From the NCBI RefSeq assembly GCF_022682495.2, contig NC_071399.1, positions 55,606,873 to 55,670,872 of the forward strand: DNA of 64,000 nucleotides. Direction: 5' to 3'. The position numbers and the translations under genes are program-made. The notes beneath the pieces were generated by a model. The model was not told the origin of the DNA and ran no database searches. It saw only the letters and a program-made list of their open reading frames with translations. Source of the stretch: Desmodus rotundus (Eukaryota > Chordata > Mammalia > Chiroptera > Phyllostomidae). Below are positions 45,001-57,367 of this stretch, in pieces; position 1 is the stretch's first letter; each line of letters starts with the position of its first letter.

Positions 45001-46430
45001 GTAATTTTAAAAGAAGCAATTATTTACAACATTTCTAGAAATACAAAGTAGAAAAGAATAAGCTTGACTAGACGTTCAGAAGTCATTGGAAAAATATTGC
45101 TTTCGGGATTGCAAATTCTTTTTGAAGAAAACTTAAAACATCTAATCAATATGCCCACATATGTGCTCTGAGTGACAGCCCATTTTCCAAGTGCCTAAAT
45201 GGAGATCCGAAACCAAAACTAACTGTGTGACGGGAGGAAGTTAGACAGAAGTGTACCGGAAAAGGAAAAGTGTTTCTCCTGGAAAGGCCAGGAATACAAA
45301 AAAGAGCAATTTGTTTCAGGAACTGAAAAAGCCTGTGTCTTGGTGCTACAGAGCAAAGTGGAGAACTTTGAGCTACAGCTGGTAAGGAAACCTGAAGGCA
45401 GAATTTATGGATATTTTATTAGTCTGTAAATCAACTTCTGGATATCAGATCTTATTTTTAATGCAGTGGGAAGACATATCAGTTTTAATAAGCAAGTGAC
45501 CTGAAAAAGTTAGCATTTTTAAACTATCCAGAAGGCTTCTCTGTGTATTGAAAATGGTGTAAAGAATGAAAGCGCAGACTCCCTTCATTCATTCATTCAT
45601 TCATTCAGGCGGGCAGGCCAGCAGTCAGTCAGTCAGTCCAGTCTAAAGGAGAGTCTCAGCCTTCAGAAAGCTTTTGTTTTACTGGACAAAGAGACAGACA
45701 CTAAACAAGTGAACATAAAAATATATATAGCTTTGCAAACGGCAGTGGACGCTATGGAAGCAGGAAGGGGGAGAAAAAGCACAGGGGGCAGGATGATTAA
45801 GAATTGTCCTATTGATTAAGTGACATTTCTGTAAAGACTATTAGAAGATGAAAGTGAGCAAAGACCAGGGGAGTGTTAAATTTTATTTAATGTAATTTTT
45901 AAGCTGAAAACTACTGGAATATATGCTGTACTTTAAAGTGCTCAGTATGTGGGTGTAGCAGCAAGTAGTGATTGTTATACTCAGTTCTTTTTAGAATCCT
46001 CTGCATTTTTCATTTCTGATCCTTAAGTAAACTTGTTCTTCCAGAACACCCTTCACCTTCATTCCATGCCTTCTTTTCAGCCTAAATCATCAAAACTTCA
46101 GTTTTCATTTTGGAAATCATTTTCTCCAGAACATCTTCTTGACTTTTAGTTTATGACATTTGCTTGTTCTATGTACTTGCCTAAGACCTTGAGCTTCTCT
46201 TTTATTGTCCTCATCAGAGTCACTGCTCTGTAGTGGCTGTGATGCAAAGGACTCTGTACTAGACTTCCTGCATTCCCATACTCAGCCTATAGATACAAAA
46301 TGACTGTAGAGGTTTGTGAATTGAGAGAAAAACCTTTCCCTTATCTACAGCATTAAAAAATGTTTGTTTGATTAATATGTCACTTTGGTACCCTTCCTGC
46401 TCCTTTGAATTAATCTGTTCAGCATTCATT
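45001..46430. other. unrecognised DNA with short tandem repeats
   Basis: No gene is supported. A (CATT)n tract and a (CAGT)n tract lie at 45583-45639. The part 45650-45870 ('agagacagacactaaacaag') recalls a eutherian repeat that I cannot name. Confidence 0.45.
45583..45639. repeat. (CATT)n and (CAGT)n microsatellites
   Basis: Six CATT units (45583-45607) are separated by 'caggcgggcaggccag' from about four CAGT units (45621-45638). Confidence 0.9.
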
Positions 46431-46671
46431 CAACAGTTACTTACTTTTTTATTTTTTAAAGATTTTATTTATTTATTTTTAGAGAGAGGGGGAAGGAGGG
46501 AGAAAAAGAGAGAAACATCAATGTGTGGTTGTCTCTTGTGTGCCCCCTGCTGGGGACCTGGTCTGCAACCCAGGCATGTGACTTGACTGGGGATCAAACC
46601 AGCAACCCTTTGCTTCATAATCTGTCACTCAGTTCGCTGAGCACCACCATCCAGGGCTCAACAGTTACTTA
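46431..46671 (-). mobile_element. VES SINE with perfect 13-bp target-site duplication
   Basis: The perfect duplication CAACAGTTACTTA (46431-46443 and 46659-46671) encloses a reverse VES (46444-46658). A T-rich tail, 'agagagagggggaaggaggg', 'gactggggatcaaaccagca' (B-box complement) and 'accatccagggct' are seen in order. The intact duplication points to fairly recent insertion compared with the MIR and L2 pieces. Confidence 0.96.
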
Positions 46672-49600
46672 TTGATCACCTGTAATGTATCAGGCACCAT
46701 GACCAGTGTTGGGTTTTTAGTGGCGAACAAGATAAACATGGTTCCCTTTCTGATAAATCCTCTTACAATTTAATAAGAAAGGGTACATATCCTTAAAAGC
46801 TCCCAATATGCTAAAATTTGGAGAGGAAAGCAATTAAATTAGGCCATGTGTTTTGATTCAAAACCCATGTTAATGATTACCTCCTTGACTAGCACTGTGG
46901 CTGGAGGGACATAGGTGAATGAGACTCAGTTTTTACTATAAAGGAGTCATCATCTACCAGAAGATATTGATCACAGAGTTCAAGTGAATGAACTGTAGTG
47001 TGATTGTGTGACTTGCATCTGTGGGATCACAGAGAATCAACCAATGTTAACTATCTGAAGCTTTGGAAGAATTCATAAGGAGTTACATGTTATCTCGTTC
47101 TTGAGGATGGAACTGATTTATCAAATGAGACCTCTCCATGACATTCTCAGTGAAAGGTAGAATGAATCAAGACACTATCAGTGACTTTTCAGAATTATTA
47201 AGCAGCCTTAATTTCCATTAAATATTTAAGAAACAACATCATATTTTCTAAAATGTGTCAATGCTTAGTATGTAGTGACAGTTGCTATGGGAAATGTGAC
47301 TCTCTTATAATTGGGATTGCAGATGAAGCTTTTTCTCATTTTCAGTCTTTTACAAAGGGGCATAAGAGTTACAGTGGTCAATATACAGCTCACAAAAATA
47401 ATTGCCTGTTTTATAAATTAGTAAAGTACATGTAATTTTTAAAAATTCCTTAAAAAATAACTACTCTATTATATTCTTCCATTAATTGCTGTGAATTACT
47501 TTAACCCAAAGTCAATTTACAAACTCATCCCTCCTGTATGAATTCAGCATCAGTCATAATTGTTTTCTAATTCCATTTCATTTAGAAAATTTAACTCTGT
47601 AGAGACTTGCTTCCATATAGCACTGCTTCCTCAGTTAAAAGAGGTTATTAAGCTTATTTAAATCCCTGGTGCAGAGTATGAATTGCATGCAGAAATGTGT
47701 TTATATATGCAATCTGCATTTTTCTTCAGAGTTCATGATCTTTTATTAGACAATCAAAAGGGGCCAAGACCTGATAAAGGCTCAAAAGCCCTTGAAGTTC
47801 TTTCTTTTTGCATTTTCCAGTTTTGGCAACCTTGAAAAGACTCTAGTAGAATGTTTGCATAAAAGCAATAAAAGTTACTTTAAAATATTTTTCTTTTATC
47901 AAGGAAAATTTATTTCTCATGATACCCACTACACAACTCATTCACAGTGCCTATCCTTATCAGTGCTCTACGGATTACCCTAGATTGTCAACTTCTAATA
48001 TTTGAGGTGAAATCCCATTTGTTGTAGTACTTCTGGTACTTTACACAATTTACATCACATAGTTGGGCCCTTAGAGATGTGAAAATTTTGAATGAATAAA
48101 GTATATGAGTTTCTTCTGTTCTGTATTGCTGGTTGAGTAAGTGTAGGGTGCAATGTAAGTCCTAATCATTCTGCTTTGACGTAATTTGTTTGGTGGTTAC
48201 ATTCATTCTGTAACATAAGCTATTTAGGCCACAGTCCCTGGTGCATAATAAATGTTTGATGAATATAAATGCATAATAAACATGTAGCAATTAAGACAAA
48301 AAATCCATATCTGTAACTGCTTTTTTTTAAACTTAAAAACAAACAAAATGCGGCACATACTTCACCTTCAGGTATTCTATTATTTGTAATTCTATTTTCA
48401 TTATTCATAACTCATTCTGTGGTCCTTAAATATTATAAAGTTGCCAGTGGTTTGTCTGAGCTGAAACGCTTGCCACATGAGGATAGGACTTCATTTTAAC
48501 AAAATCAGCAGCAGTAGTCTCAATGCATTTTCATCACAATTTAGGGCCTCTTTGAGGCATGATAAATAATCCTTGTCTCTGATCATTGTACCACCTGAAC
48601 AGTGGTATGTCATTCATGCCTTCCCATTGTCCTTTGGGACTTCTAGGAGGTGGGGTTAACAAATGTACAATAGATACATCACTTGATTAAATTTATATGC
48701 TAGAAAAATTTAATGTGTAGGGGAAAAAGTAGAAAACTTAAATACTGATGAGAATACTGGAGTAAAAAGGACATTTTTGACCACCCTCAGCTCCATCCCT
48801 CATTTTATGACTCAGAAACAAAGATTGAGGTATGCTAAATATTTTCCTCGAGGTAATAACCAATTACTATTTGATCTAGAATTAGAGCATATGCTGATCC
48901 CTCATATAGTTATTCTTCAAACATTTACTGAATAATTACAATGTTACAGGCACCGTACTAGGTATATATTGAGTTAAAAGACAAATTCATGCTCTGAAGC
49001 TCTTTGGGACTCATAGAAGTGACTGACAGCTTAGCAATACTTACAATGCTGCATAAATGGGGACATGGAAAATGCAAATTTAAGTCATTCTCTTGAGATT
49101 AAGAAAAAATTCATGTAGGGGAGATGGATTGAAAGATAAATAAATGTAATATAAAGGGAAGCAGCAGGAACAGACTGAAAGAACAATGCTCTGACCATGA
49201 AAGGACTTGTAATTCAACTAATGGGCATGTACCGGAAAACAAAGGGAATTTAAGCAGTGAAGTAATACCATAATACAGCAATACATTTTCTGTTTAGAAA
49301 ATTAAAATATTTCCAGTTGTAGTATAGAGGTTAGGTTGGAGTGGAAAGACACAAAAAGAACAACCATTAAGATGTTTTTTGTAGATATTTAGGCAAAAAT
49401 AATGAAAAGATAGAAATATAACAGTGATAATTGACATAGTAGATATTTAGGAGTGTGAATAAGACTAATCAATAAAAATATGTAAAAATAGGCAAAATTT
49501 GTCCCCAGGTATTGGCTTGGAAAATTGAGTAAAGGGTGAGGCTGTTCCAGGAAGCATTCCAGTCTTATACTAGCTTGATTATAATAGCGATTCACTCACT

Positions 49601-49799
49601 GGGGCATGCATGCCCTTGCAAGAATGGCAGAACCAAGGAGAAAGTTTAGGGTGAAAAATGATGCTTCTGGCTAGGCCACTGTTTTTTGTTCAGATATTAA
49701 TAATTTAAAGCATTATTTTCATGCCAACACAAACCCAACTATGTATGAAATAGTGTGCCTTTATTTTAAGAAATGAAACCTCAAAGAATTTTGTAATTT
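46672..49799. other. nothing firmly recognised; possible L2/MIR traces
   Basis: AT-rich DNA without supported genes. 'gttgggcccttagagatgtg' (48062-48081) and 'agtccctggtgcataataaa' (48232-48251) look like L2 or MIR 3' ends. 'aaacatttactgaataatta' at about 48920 resembles another old mammal-wide repeat. None is firm enough for its own entry. Confidence 0.4.
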
Positions 49800-50155
49800 T
49801 GTTACCTTAGACAGTCAGTGGAGCACTGGGGAGTCTTCCCCTTTTTGCCAAGATAGTGGCAGAGGGGGTTCTTACTCTCAGTGCACCAAAAGCTAGAAAA
49901 ATTAATGGATAGGGTCTCAAGCATACAGAAAGCTAGAAAGATAATTGGATAGGGAAAAAAGCCCTTCCCTCCCTATCCTTGTAAGAACCTTGGACCTGAG
50001 ATGGAAGATTGAGATGGTCATTGAGATGGGAGTCCACCATTCTCCTAGGTTGTGCGGTACTTGAATAAAACCTCTTTCCTTTTGCACTAGCACCTGCCTA
50101 GTGAGTTTGGTTTCTGTGGTGACAGAGAGAAAATCTTCCATTTTGTTTGGTTACA
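49800..50155 (+). mobile_element. solo LTR of a class I-like endogenous retrovirus
   Basis: The 356-bp block begins TGTTACC and ends GGTTACA, near-complementary termini with TG...CA ends. It carries 'gaataaaacctctttccttt' (AATAAA followed by a CT-rich R/U5 start) at about 50064. This sets the orientation as plus, with U3 to the left. The flanks ATTT (49796-49799) and ATGT (50156-50159) may be a 4-bp duplication with one mismatch. No internal retroviral genes adjoin it. Confidence 0.65.
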
Positions 50156-50175
50156 ATGTGAAGTTTGTGACAAAA

Positions 50176-50457
50176 CAGTGATTCGACTTGGGTCTTGCAA
50201 GAGGCACACTGGTGTATCACAAGAATTTTTAAAACATGCAGTACCTGACTATTTAGTCAGGGGCACTGACCTCATTTCCCTTAGATTATCAAATAAAAAA
50301 TGACAACAGCCAACACAACAATAGCTGTTCAGTGTGAATGAATAAAAAATATACCTATATTTTTGTCAAATCAGCAAAAAGTACATTTTTGTTGTGCTGC
50401 AGAATTATAGTAATTAGTTTATGTGTGCCATGAAATGAAAAAGGTTGAAAATCACTG
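50176..50457. mobile_element. nonautonomous hAT-like element
   Basis: The termini CAGTGATTCGAC (50176) and 'ggttgaaaatcactg' (ending 50457) form inverted CAGTGATT/AATCACTG repeats typical of hAT elements. 'gtgtgccatgaaatgaaaaa' near the right end is a motif widespread in mammalian hAT MITEs. The interior has no coding frame. An 8-bp duplication is not convincing. It lies 20 bp downstream of the solo LTR. Confidence 0.6.
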
Positions 50458-50865
50458 ACTTAAAGCAGTAGATCCTCCACAGATTTAGAGTTTTGAAAAC
50501 TGTCTGCCACTTGCGTTCTTTAATAGAAGATCTGAGTAAAGCTTAAAACAAGGTAATTCATCAGGATGGCTGGAAAATTTGGTTGGTCTGTGCATTTGTT
50601 GCTGTTTTTAACAGTATTTCCAAAGTTGGGGAAAGTCATGTATATTGCTTTTATTGAGAAAAGGCCTTCTTACAAGGGTGCCAGATAAAGTATAGGACGT
50701 ACAGATAATCATTGATTTTTTTGTTATTATAAGTAAATTTAACTGGCACCTTTTATATAGGAAAACCTATTGACAGTCATTCCCTCTTTGCATCCTACAA
50801 GTTTTTGTGCTGTTTTGAAACTTATTTTTTTTATTTGAACCTCAGCTACCATTTTTTTTGTTTTT

Positions 50866-51096
50866 TTAATGAACAACTTTTTTTTAAAGAGTTATATTTT
50901 AATTTTTATAAATTGGAGATTTCCCATGTGCTATCCAGTTTCTATGTAGATTTTTTTAATTTTATTTTTGTATTGTTATTCAATTACAGTTGTGTGCCTT
51001 TTCTCCCCATCCTCCCACCCCACCCCAGTTGAACCACCCTCCCTCTCAAAAAGAATGAAGAGGGATTAAGGGAAATGCAGTTAATGAACAACTTTT
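50866..51096 (-). mobile_element. short L1 insertion with perfect 16-bp target-site duplication
   Basis: The 16-bp duplication TTAATGAACAACTTTT (50866-50881 and 51081-51096) brackets 199 bp. From the left come a short T-run, about 75-80 bp of non-L1 DNA (50886 to about 50962) and the L1 3'UTR end 'attgttattcaattacagtt' with its C-rich tract. About 35 bp of purine-rich filler ('aatgaagagggattaaggga') close it. In sense terms this is a strongly 5'-truncated L1 with extra DNA after its usual 3' end, so a candidate small 3' transduction. Confidence 0.85.
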
Positions 51097-51235
51097 AACA
51101 ATCATTTTAAAAATGTGTTATCTATTTCCTAGAAGTAACTGGTATGTCATCATTTTGCAAAACTGGGGTTTTGCCTTAACTTCCATAATTATGGTAATTT
51201 TGTACCCCTCATTTTGCATGGACTGAGAAAACCTA

Positions 51236-52242
51236 TTTTTATTTAATTTTAAAAAATTATTGTTATTCAATTACAGTTGTCTGCATTTTCTCCCCATCCC
51301 TCTATCCCACCCTAGCTAAACCCACCTCCATCCCCCACATCCACCCTCCCCCTTGATTTTGTCCATGTGTCCTTTATAGTAGCTCCTGTAAACCCCTCTC
51401 CCCGCTATTCCCTCCCCACTCCCCTCTGACTATTGTTACATTGTTCTTAATTTCAATGTCTCTGGTCATATTTTATTTGTTTTTTTCTTTTGTGGATTAG
51501 GTTCCAGTTAAAGGTGAGATCATATGGTATTTGTCCCTCACTGCCTGGCTTATTTCACTTAGCATAATGTTCTCCAGTTCCATCCATGCTGTTGCAAAGG
51601 GTATAAGCTCCTTCTTTCTCTCTGCTGCATAGAATTCCATTGTGTAAATGTACCATATTTTTTTGATCCACTCATTTGCTGATGGGCACTTAGGTTGCTT
51701 CCAGTACTTGGCTATTGTAAATTGTGCTGCTATGAACATTGGAGTGCATAGGTTCTTTTGGATTGGTGTTTCAGGATTCTTAGGGTATAATCCCAGTAGC
51801 AGAATTGCTGGGTCAAAGGCAATTCCATTTTTAGTTTTCTGGGGAAACTCCATACTGTTTTGCAGAGTGGCTGCACCAGTCTGCATTCCCACCAACAATG
51901 TACTAAGGTTCCCTTTTCTCTGCATCCTCTCCAACATTTGTTTGTTGATTTGTTTATGTTGGCTGATCTGACCTGTGTGAGATGATACCTCATTTTGGTT
52001 TTAATTTGCATCTCTCTGATGGCTAGTGATGCTGAGCAGCTTTTCATATGTGTCTGGGCCCTCTGTATGTCTTCCTTGGAGAAGTGTCTGTTCAAGTCCT
52101 TTGCCCATTTTTTAATTGGGTTGTTTGTCTTCCTGGAGTGTAGTCGTGTGAGTTCTTTATATATTTTGGATATCAAGCCCTTGTCTGAGGCATTATTGGC
52201 AAATATGTTTTCCCATACTGTTAGTTCTCTTTTTATTTAATT
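51236..52242 (-). mobile_element. L1-E: 5'-truncated young L1 with perfect 13-bp target-site duplication
   Basis: The duplication TTTTTATTTAATT (51236-51248 and 52230-52242) flanks a 981-bp reverse L1. It has the 3'UTR (51249-51496) with C-rich tract and the ORF2 C-terminal part (51497-52229). The sequence is close to the remembered L1 consensus and the coding part is disturbed by few indels, so it is probably the youngest L1 here. Confidence 0.95.
51497..52176 (-). pseudogene. L1-E ORF2 C-terminal remnant
   Basis: Two overlapping minus frames join at one frameshift near 51805-51830. The upstream one (52176 leftward) includes [36 protein letters not shown] and [18 protein letters not shown], the cysteine-rich C-terminal zinc-knuckle-like segment of L1 ORF2p. 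The downstream one includes [20 protein letters not shown] and SANEWIKKIWYIYTMEFYAA, and ends SPLTGT-stop at 51497. The enzymatic domains are absent because of 5' truncation. Only one frame break is evident across about 220 codons. Confidence 0.92.
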
Positions 52243-53056
52243 AATTTTTTAACACATGTTCCCACAGGAATCCATAAGGAAATTCACATGATTCATGCAT
52301 TTAACATTGATGGTCTGGTTCATTAAATCTAATTTCTACTTTACTTCTCTAATAAGCCACTCATTTGCTACAAATCAAATCTAGGAATTCTAGTAGTAAT
52401 AGTAGTAATACTACTAATGCTATTCAAATACTCCAGTAGTAAGTAAAGAAAGTAAATAATCATTCTCAAGATGCTTATATTTTTCCTTAATCACTTCATC
52501 TCAATCATAGACAAATTACTTCCTATAATTGCTATATGAAACCAAGTATGGACAAAAACCACATTTGATGATTTATGACTGAGACCATGCTATAATTTTT
52601 AAAATACAATTTACTGCAGTTTTAAGGGTAAAGAAATGAAATTCAGTACTGAAGATAATTTTCAATTTAGTATATATGAAAATTTCAACAGATTATATAT
52701 AGAAAGAGATTAAGCTAATCTCTTGATTATTTTTTTCATTCCAAGATTTTGACCATTTCAAGGTAATAAGAAAGGTTTAAAAGACACATACTAAGAAAAT
52801 AAAAATTGTATCCACATTCAAAATACACACAAATTGTAAGACATACCTTGATTTAAAAATGTAAAATTTGTAGTAAAATGCACATTTTTAAAGCTATATA
52901 TAAAATAATATTTATATAAACTATTTTATTGGATAATGAGCAGTAAATTATTTTTATTGGACTTTAATAGACAAAATAAGATACTTAGGATATGTGTTAG
53001 GACAGATGAAATTTATCACTCTCCAGTTAACTATTTCTCATATGCCATTTGAGGTT
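52243..53056. other. nothing recognised
   Basis: AT-rich DNA between L1-E and HAL1-e without supported content. Confidence 0.45.
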
Positions 53057-53593
53057 TTTTTTTCTCTTTTTTTTAAATATATTTATTGATTATGCTATTA
53101 CAGTTGTCCCATTTCCCCCCACCACTCCACTCCATCCTGCCCACCCCCCTCCCTCCCACATTCCCCCCCCAATAGTTCATGTACATGGGTCATACTTATA
53201 AGTTCTTTGGCTTCTACATTTCCTACACTATTTTTACCCTCCCCCTGTCTATTTTCCACCTATCATCTATGCTACTTATTCTCTGTACCTTTACCCCCCT
53301 CTCCCCCTCCCACTCCCTTAATGACAACCCTCATGTTCTAGTTGTTTGCCTAGTTTGCTCTCGTTTTTGTTTTATGTGTGGCCATTAATAACTGTGAGTT
53401 TGCTGTCATTTTTACTGTTCCTTTTTTTGATCTTCTTTTTCTTAGGTAACTCCCTTTAACATTTCATATAATAAGGGCTTGGTGATGATGAACTTCTTTA
53501 ACTTGACCTTATCTGAGAAGCATTTTATCTTCCCTTCCATTCTAAGTAATAGCTTTGCTGGATACAGTAATCTTGGATGTAGGTCCTTGCGTT
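53057..53593 (-). mobile_element. HAL1-e: 3' fragment of half-L1
   Basis: A T-rich tail complement leads into 'tattgattatgctattacag', a C-rich tract, 'ccctccccctgtctattttc' and the ORF1 end ('ctttaacatttcatataata', 'attctaagtaatagctttgc'). The fragment is 5'-truncated at about 53593 within ORF1. The target-site duplication is unclear. The C-rich tract is the complement of the G-rich 3'UTR seen in HAL1-c. Confidence 0.88.
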
Positions 53594-54864
53594 TATTAAG
53601 CCTTCACTTACACTTAAGCCTAACTTAACTTGTACTAAGAAAACTTGATATGAGACACTTCTACAGCTCTTAATAAACTGGTGTTTTGAGTCCAACATGA
53701 AGTACCCTGTAAAAAGGAAGCTGTGTTTTGTGAAACAAGATTAAGTCATTCAAGGGTCTCTGACTTAATATAGTTTAATATTAACTAAATCCTTTCCCTT
53801 TATCTTTTCCAATAACTAGCACATCTCATAATATCAAATTCATTTAACTGAATATTCATCATCATTAATTACAACAGCCCTTAAAGCAGAAAGGTAAAAT
53901 AATCATAGCCATCATCATAATAATAGTCCTACAATATCCAAAGTATTCTAGTAGATATTATAGAGGACACAATGAAAAATAAAATACTCTGCACACCTTA
54001 AGCTGGTAATTGCAATGGAAAGATAACACATTCACATATAAACTCAAAGCTCTTTACTCTGAGATAGTATATGTGGCTACTAAAGTAATTGTGTACTACA
54101 GAGGAAAATGGCAATTCAGAGAATGAAAAGGACCAATGTTACCTGCGATGGACAGTGAAAGACCTGGAGAGTGTAAAATGTATGAAGAATTTCATAGACA
54201 GGAAAGAAAAGAAAGTGCGGACACACATTCATGGACATAAAATAACATAAAACTATTTGGGGTAATTTGAGTAGGTTCATTCATTTTTGTTGAGAACATG
54301 ACAAAGAAAGACCACATCATGAATCTTGAATCCATTGAAAGTATTCAGTATTATGTTTTCCAGGCTGGGAGACTAGAAAATTGAGGCATTTTGACTGGAG
54401 CAGTCATTTGGTGACAATAGGTTATTGTGATACTTTGTTTAATAGTATTATCTAAAGTAAATTGGATGAGGTCAGATAGGCATCAGGAAACTGGCAGCAC
54501 AGAGCCAACTGAACAACTACTATAATGGTTCATAATGCAATAATAATTAGTTTTTGGTAATGAAAATGTGAAGAAAGGAACAGGAGAGACAGAAAACTAT
54601 GAAAAATATAAATTGTAACACAGGATTGTATACAGAAGATATAGGAGAAAAAAGACAACTTTGATTTTATTGTACATGAGTGATTGAGAGAATGGTAATG
54701 CAGTAATAGTAATAGGGAGATCAGGATATGAAATAAAGTGTTTTGACGGTCAAGAGTTGAGGAATGTAGCTTTGGATAATCTGTAGATGGGATGACAAAG
54801 ATCTTGGTAATGGAAAAGTAAGTGGTTTGAAAAGTGAGATATTTTGGAAAAAAGCAAGGTACAT
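53594..54864. other. nothing recognised
   Basis: AT-rich DNA without supported genes. The part 54360-54560 has the look of an old interspersed repeat but no family can be given. Confidence 0.45.
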
Positions 54865-55258
54865 TTAGGCTTAATATACAAGTTCAGAAAATATAAGCCA
54901 GACAGAAAAGGTAAAGACCACATGGTATTATTTATTTTGTGGAATTGGCAAAAAAAAAAAAAAAAGCTAAACTCTTAGAAACAGAGAGTAGGAAAGTTGT
55001 TACCAAGGGCTAGAGAAGTAGAGAGAGGTTGATAAAAGAGTACAAAATTGCAGTTTTTAAAATGAATGATGTCTAAGTATTTAATGTTTAACATGTTGAC
55101 TATAGTTGATAAACATGTGCAATTGAAATTTGATAGGAGAATAAGTCTCTTCACCAAAAAAAGATAATATATGGGTAATTTATGTATTAATTAACTCAGT
55201 GGGGAGTATCTTGTAACTGTATTTGTCAATTATGCCTCAATAAAGCTGAGGGTAATAT
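54865..55258 (+). mobile_element. old L1 3'UTR fragment
   Basis: 'cagacagaaaaggtaaagac', 'cttagaaacagagagtagga', 'ttgttaccaagggctagaga' and 'gttgactatagttgataaac' match the sense ORF2-end/3'UTR of an L1MB/L1MC-like element. It is interrupted by an A15-16 run at 54950. Confidence 0.8.
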
Positions 55259-57172
55259 TTGTACAGATTCAGGTGAAAATTAAAATTCTGCAAGTAATTT
55301 GGGTTCATTATTCTCTTTATTAACATTGAAAAATTTGATCAGGTGGGAGAGTTTTCTATTTTATAAATTGTGCAGGTGAATAACAGGAGCCTTACCTTGC
55401 CCTTAATAACATTATAACAAATATCAACACATCATTTAATGATAAAAGATTTTGCAAAAAGACAAATTTTTAAAAAAAATTACTTTCCCCAAAATACTTG
55501 GGTCTCTTTATAGGTAGAAGCAACACAAATATTTTGCTAGAACACCCCCCGATATTTCATTTAGCTACATGATTTCATAGCGATGCTCATATAATCATGA
55601 TTATCCTTTATTCTTTCTATGATTCTTTTTCCAAGAACTGATACTCATAGTTAGTGAGTGACTTGAGGAAATAACTTCCTTAGTGACAACATTGGCTTTA
55701 ATTAAAAATGTATGACAGAAAATCCATCACTTCAGTAATACACTTACTTTGTGTCTATTAAAGATAGCCTTTGCTCTCAATAAACTTTTGTAGGCACCGT
55801 TGTTCTCTAGTCATTATAACATGATTCTCTTAATGAGGTGGTTTTTCCTTCACATCAAAGTGAAATAAAATATATTTTATTGTACTTTCCTTGAGCCTAT
55901 TCAAATTATGAAAGGCATAATGCTTATTAATAACAAGTGAAGAAAGCAATGGCTAATATTCTCTGTCTCTTCCTTCCTGTCTGCCTGCTTCTGAAAATGA
56001 TAATTACAATTTTAATTTGAAGATGAGGTATATTTTATAAATGCCCTCTACATGACATTTCTGAACTGTATACTTATTGTTTTCTATGTGAATCATATAG
56101 GAACTATACTTTAAATTATTTTTTCAATCACAATAAAAACATTTATATTACTGCTATTGATTTAAACATTAAGAGTTTCAAGATGCAGTCTTTGCCAGTT
56201 AGTGAAATTGATGTTGCACACTTTCATAAGTTTAATGGCCAGCATTGCACAGAAGAATACTGCTATTATGCGGCTTTAAAAGGATATGCCTATTTTCTCA
56301 TAAGTAAATGCTATATCAACAAAGCTCAGCACAGTCATCTGTTTACATGTTGTTTTTTTTTTTTAATAAAAGATTGGATTTTACTGAATGGTGAAAATAT
56401 ATGTACAAATAAAAACAATGGAAGGGTTTAGTCAAAACAATAACATTTTTATTTTTTTATTTGTTTAGATTAACAATGATTTTAATGTAGACTCACAGTA
56501 ATATTTATTACAAAATATGCAGTGAAATGATTTTGAATGCATAATAAGTTTACAGAACACTGACGATAAATAAAAAGACAATTATTTTTAGCTTGAGCTC
56601 CACCACATCCCATTTAAATGTTTTTACTGATGCTCTCAGAATCATCATACCACATAATATATAAGTTAAAAACACTAATTTGGGGAATGTCATCTGTCCT
56701 TTCTATTCAAAATATCAAAAAGCTGTTTCCAGATCTTGGCTAATATAAATAATGCTGCTAGGAACACAGCTGTGCACAAATGAGGTCTGTCTGGATAAAA
56801 TCCAACCATTCTTAATATAATGGGAAGGTTTGCACCTTCTGAATTATCTGCATAGTTTCTGTGGAGGAATGTTCAAGCTTAAAAACATTTCTATTTATGT
56901 AAAGTACCACTTAGCTTAAAATGTCTTGTACTTTCAATTATTTAGTGTAAATAGGTAGCTATCAATGCATTATTTTGATTTTTATATTGTCTTTTAAATA
57001 GTTTCTAAAATCTGTACAGATTCAGTGAAAAAGTGGGCTACACATAACAAGTTGCAGTAAAAGTAAATTTAAAACCCTTAATTTAAGCATGGAAGTATGG
57101 TCTTTACCTTCACACTAATGTTCTGAACATTGAATACAATACTATATTTTTCTCCACCACTTTATAATTCCT
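55259..57172. other. nothing firmly recognised
   Basis: AT-rich DNA. 'cagatcttggctaatataaa' with 'taatgctgctaggaacac' at 56728-56766 is a scrap of antisense L1. 'gaggtctgtctggataaaat' at 56781-56800 may be a mariner scrap. No gene is supported. The plus open frame at 56183-56431 has no recognised domain. Confidence 0.4.
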
Positions 57173-57367
57173 CAGAGAATTCTTGTAAAGAAAATTATTG
57201 ATTGATTTTAAGACCAGAAGGGGGAGAGAGAAGGAGAGAACATTGATTTGTTGTTCCACATTCATTGGTTGTTTCTTATATGTGCCTTGACCGGGAACTA
57301 AACCCCTAACCTTGGTGCATTGGGACAACACTCTTACCAACTGAGATTCTCGGCCAGGCAGAGAATT
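57173..57367 (-). mobile_element. VES SINE with 9-bp target-site duplication
   Basis: CAGAGAATT at 57173-57181 and 57359-57367 flanks a reverse VES (57182-57358). It contains 'gaagggggagagagaaggag', 'gaccgggaactaaaccccta' (degenerate B-box complement) and 'gagattctcggccaggc'. It is more diverged and shorter than the copies at 15669 and 46444. Confidence 0.88.

Noticed and set aside
45583..45639. regularly repeated short units that could suggest a small array
   Set aside because: These are 4-bp microsatellite units without unique spacers. A CRISPR array would not be expected in a mammalian genome anyway.
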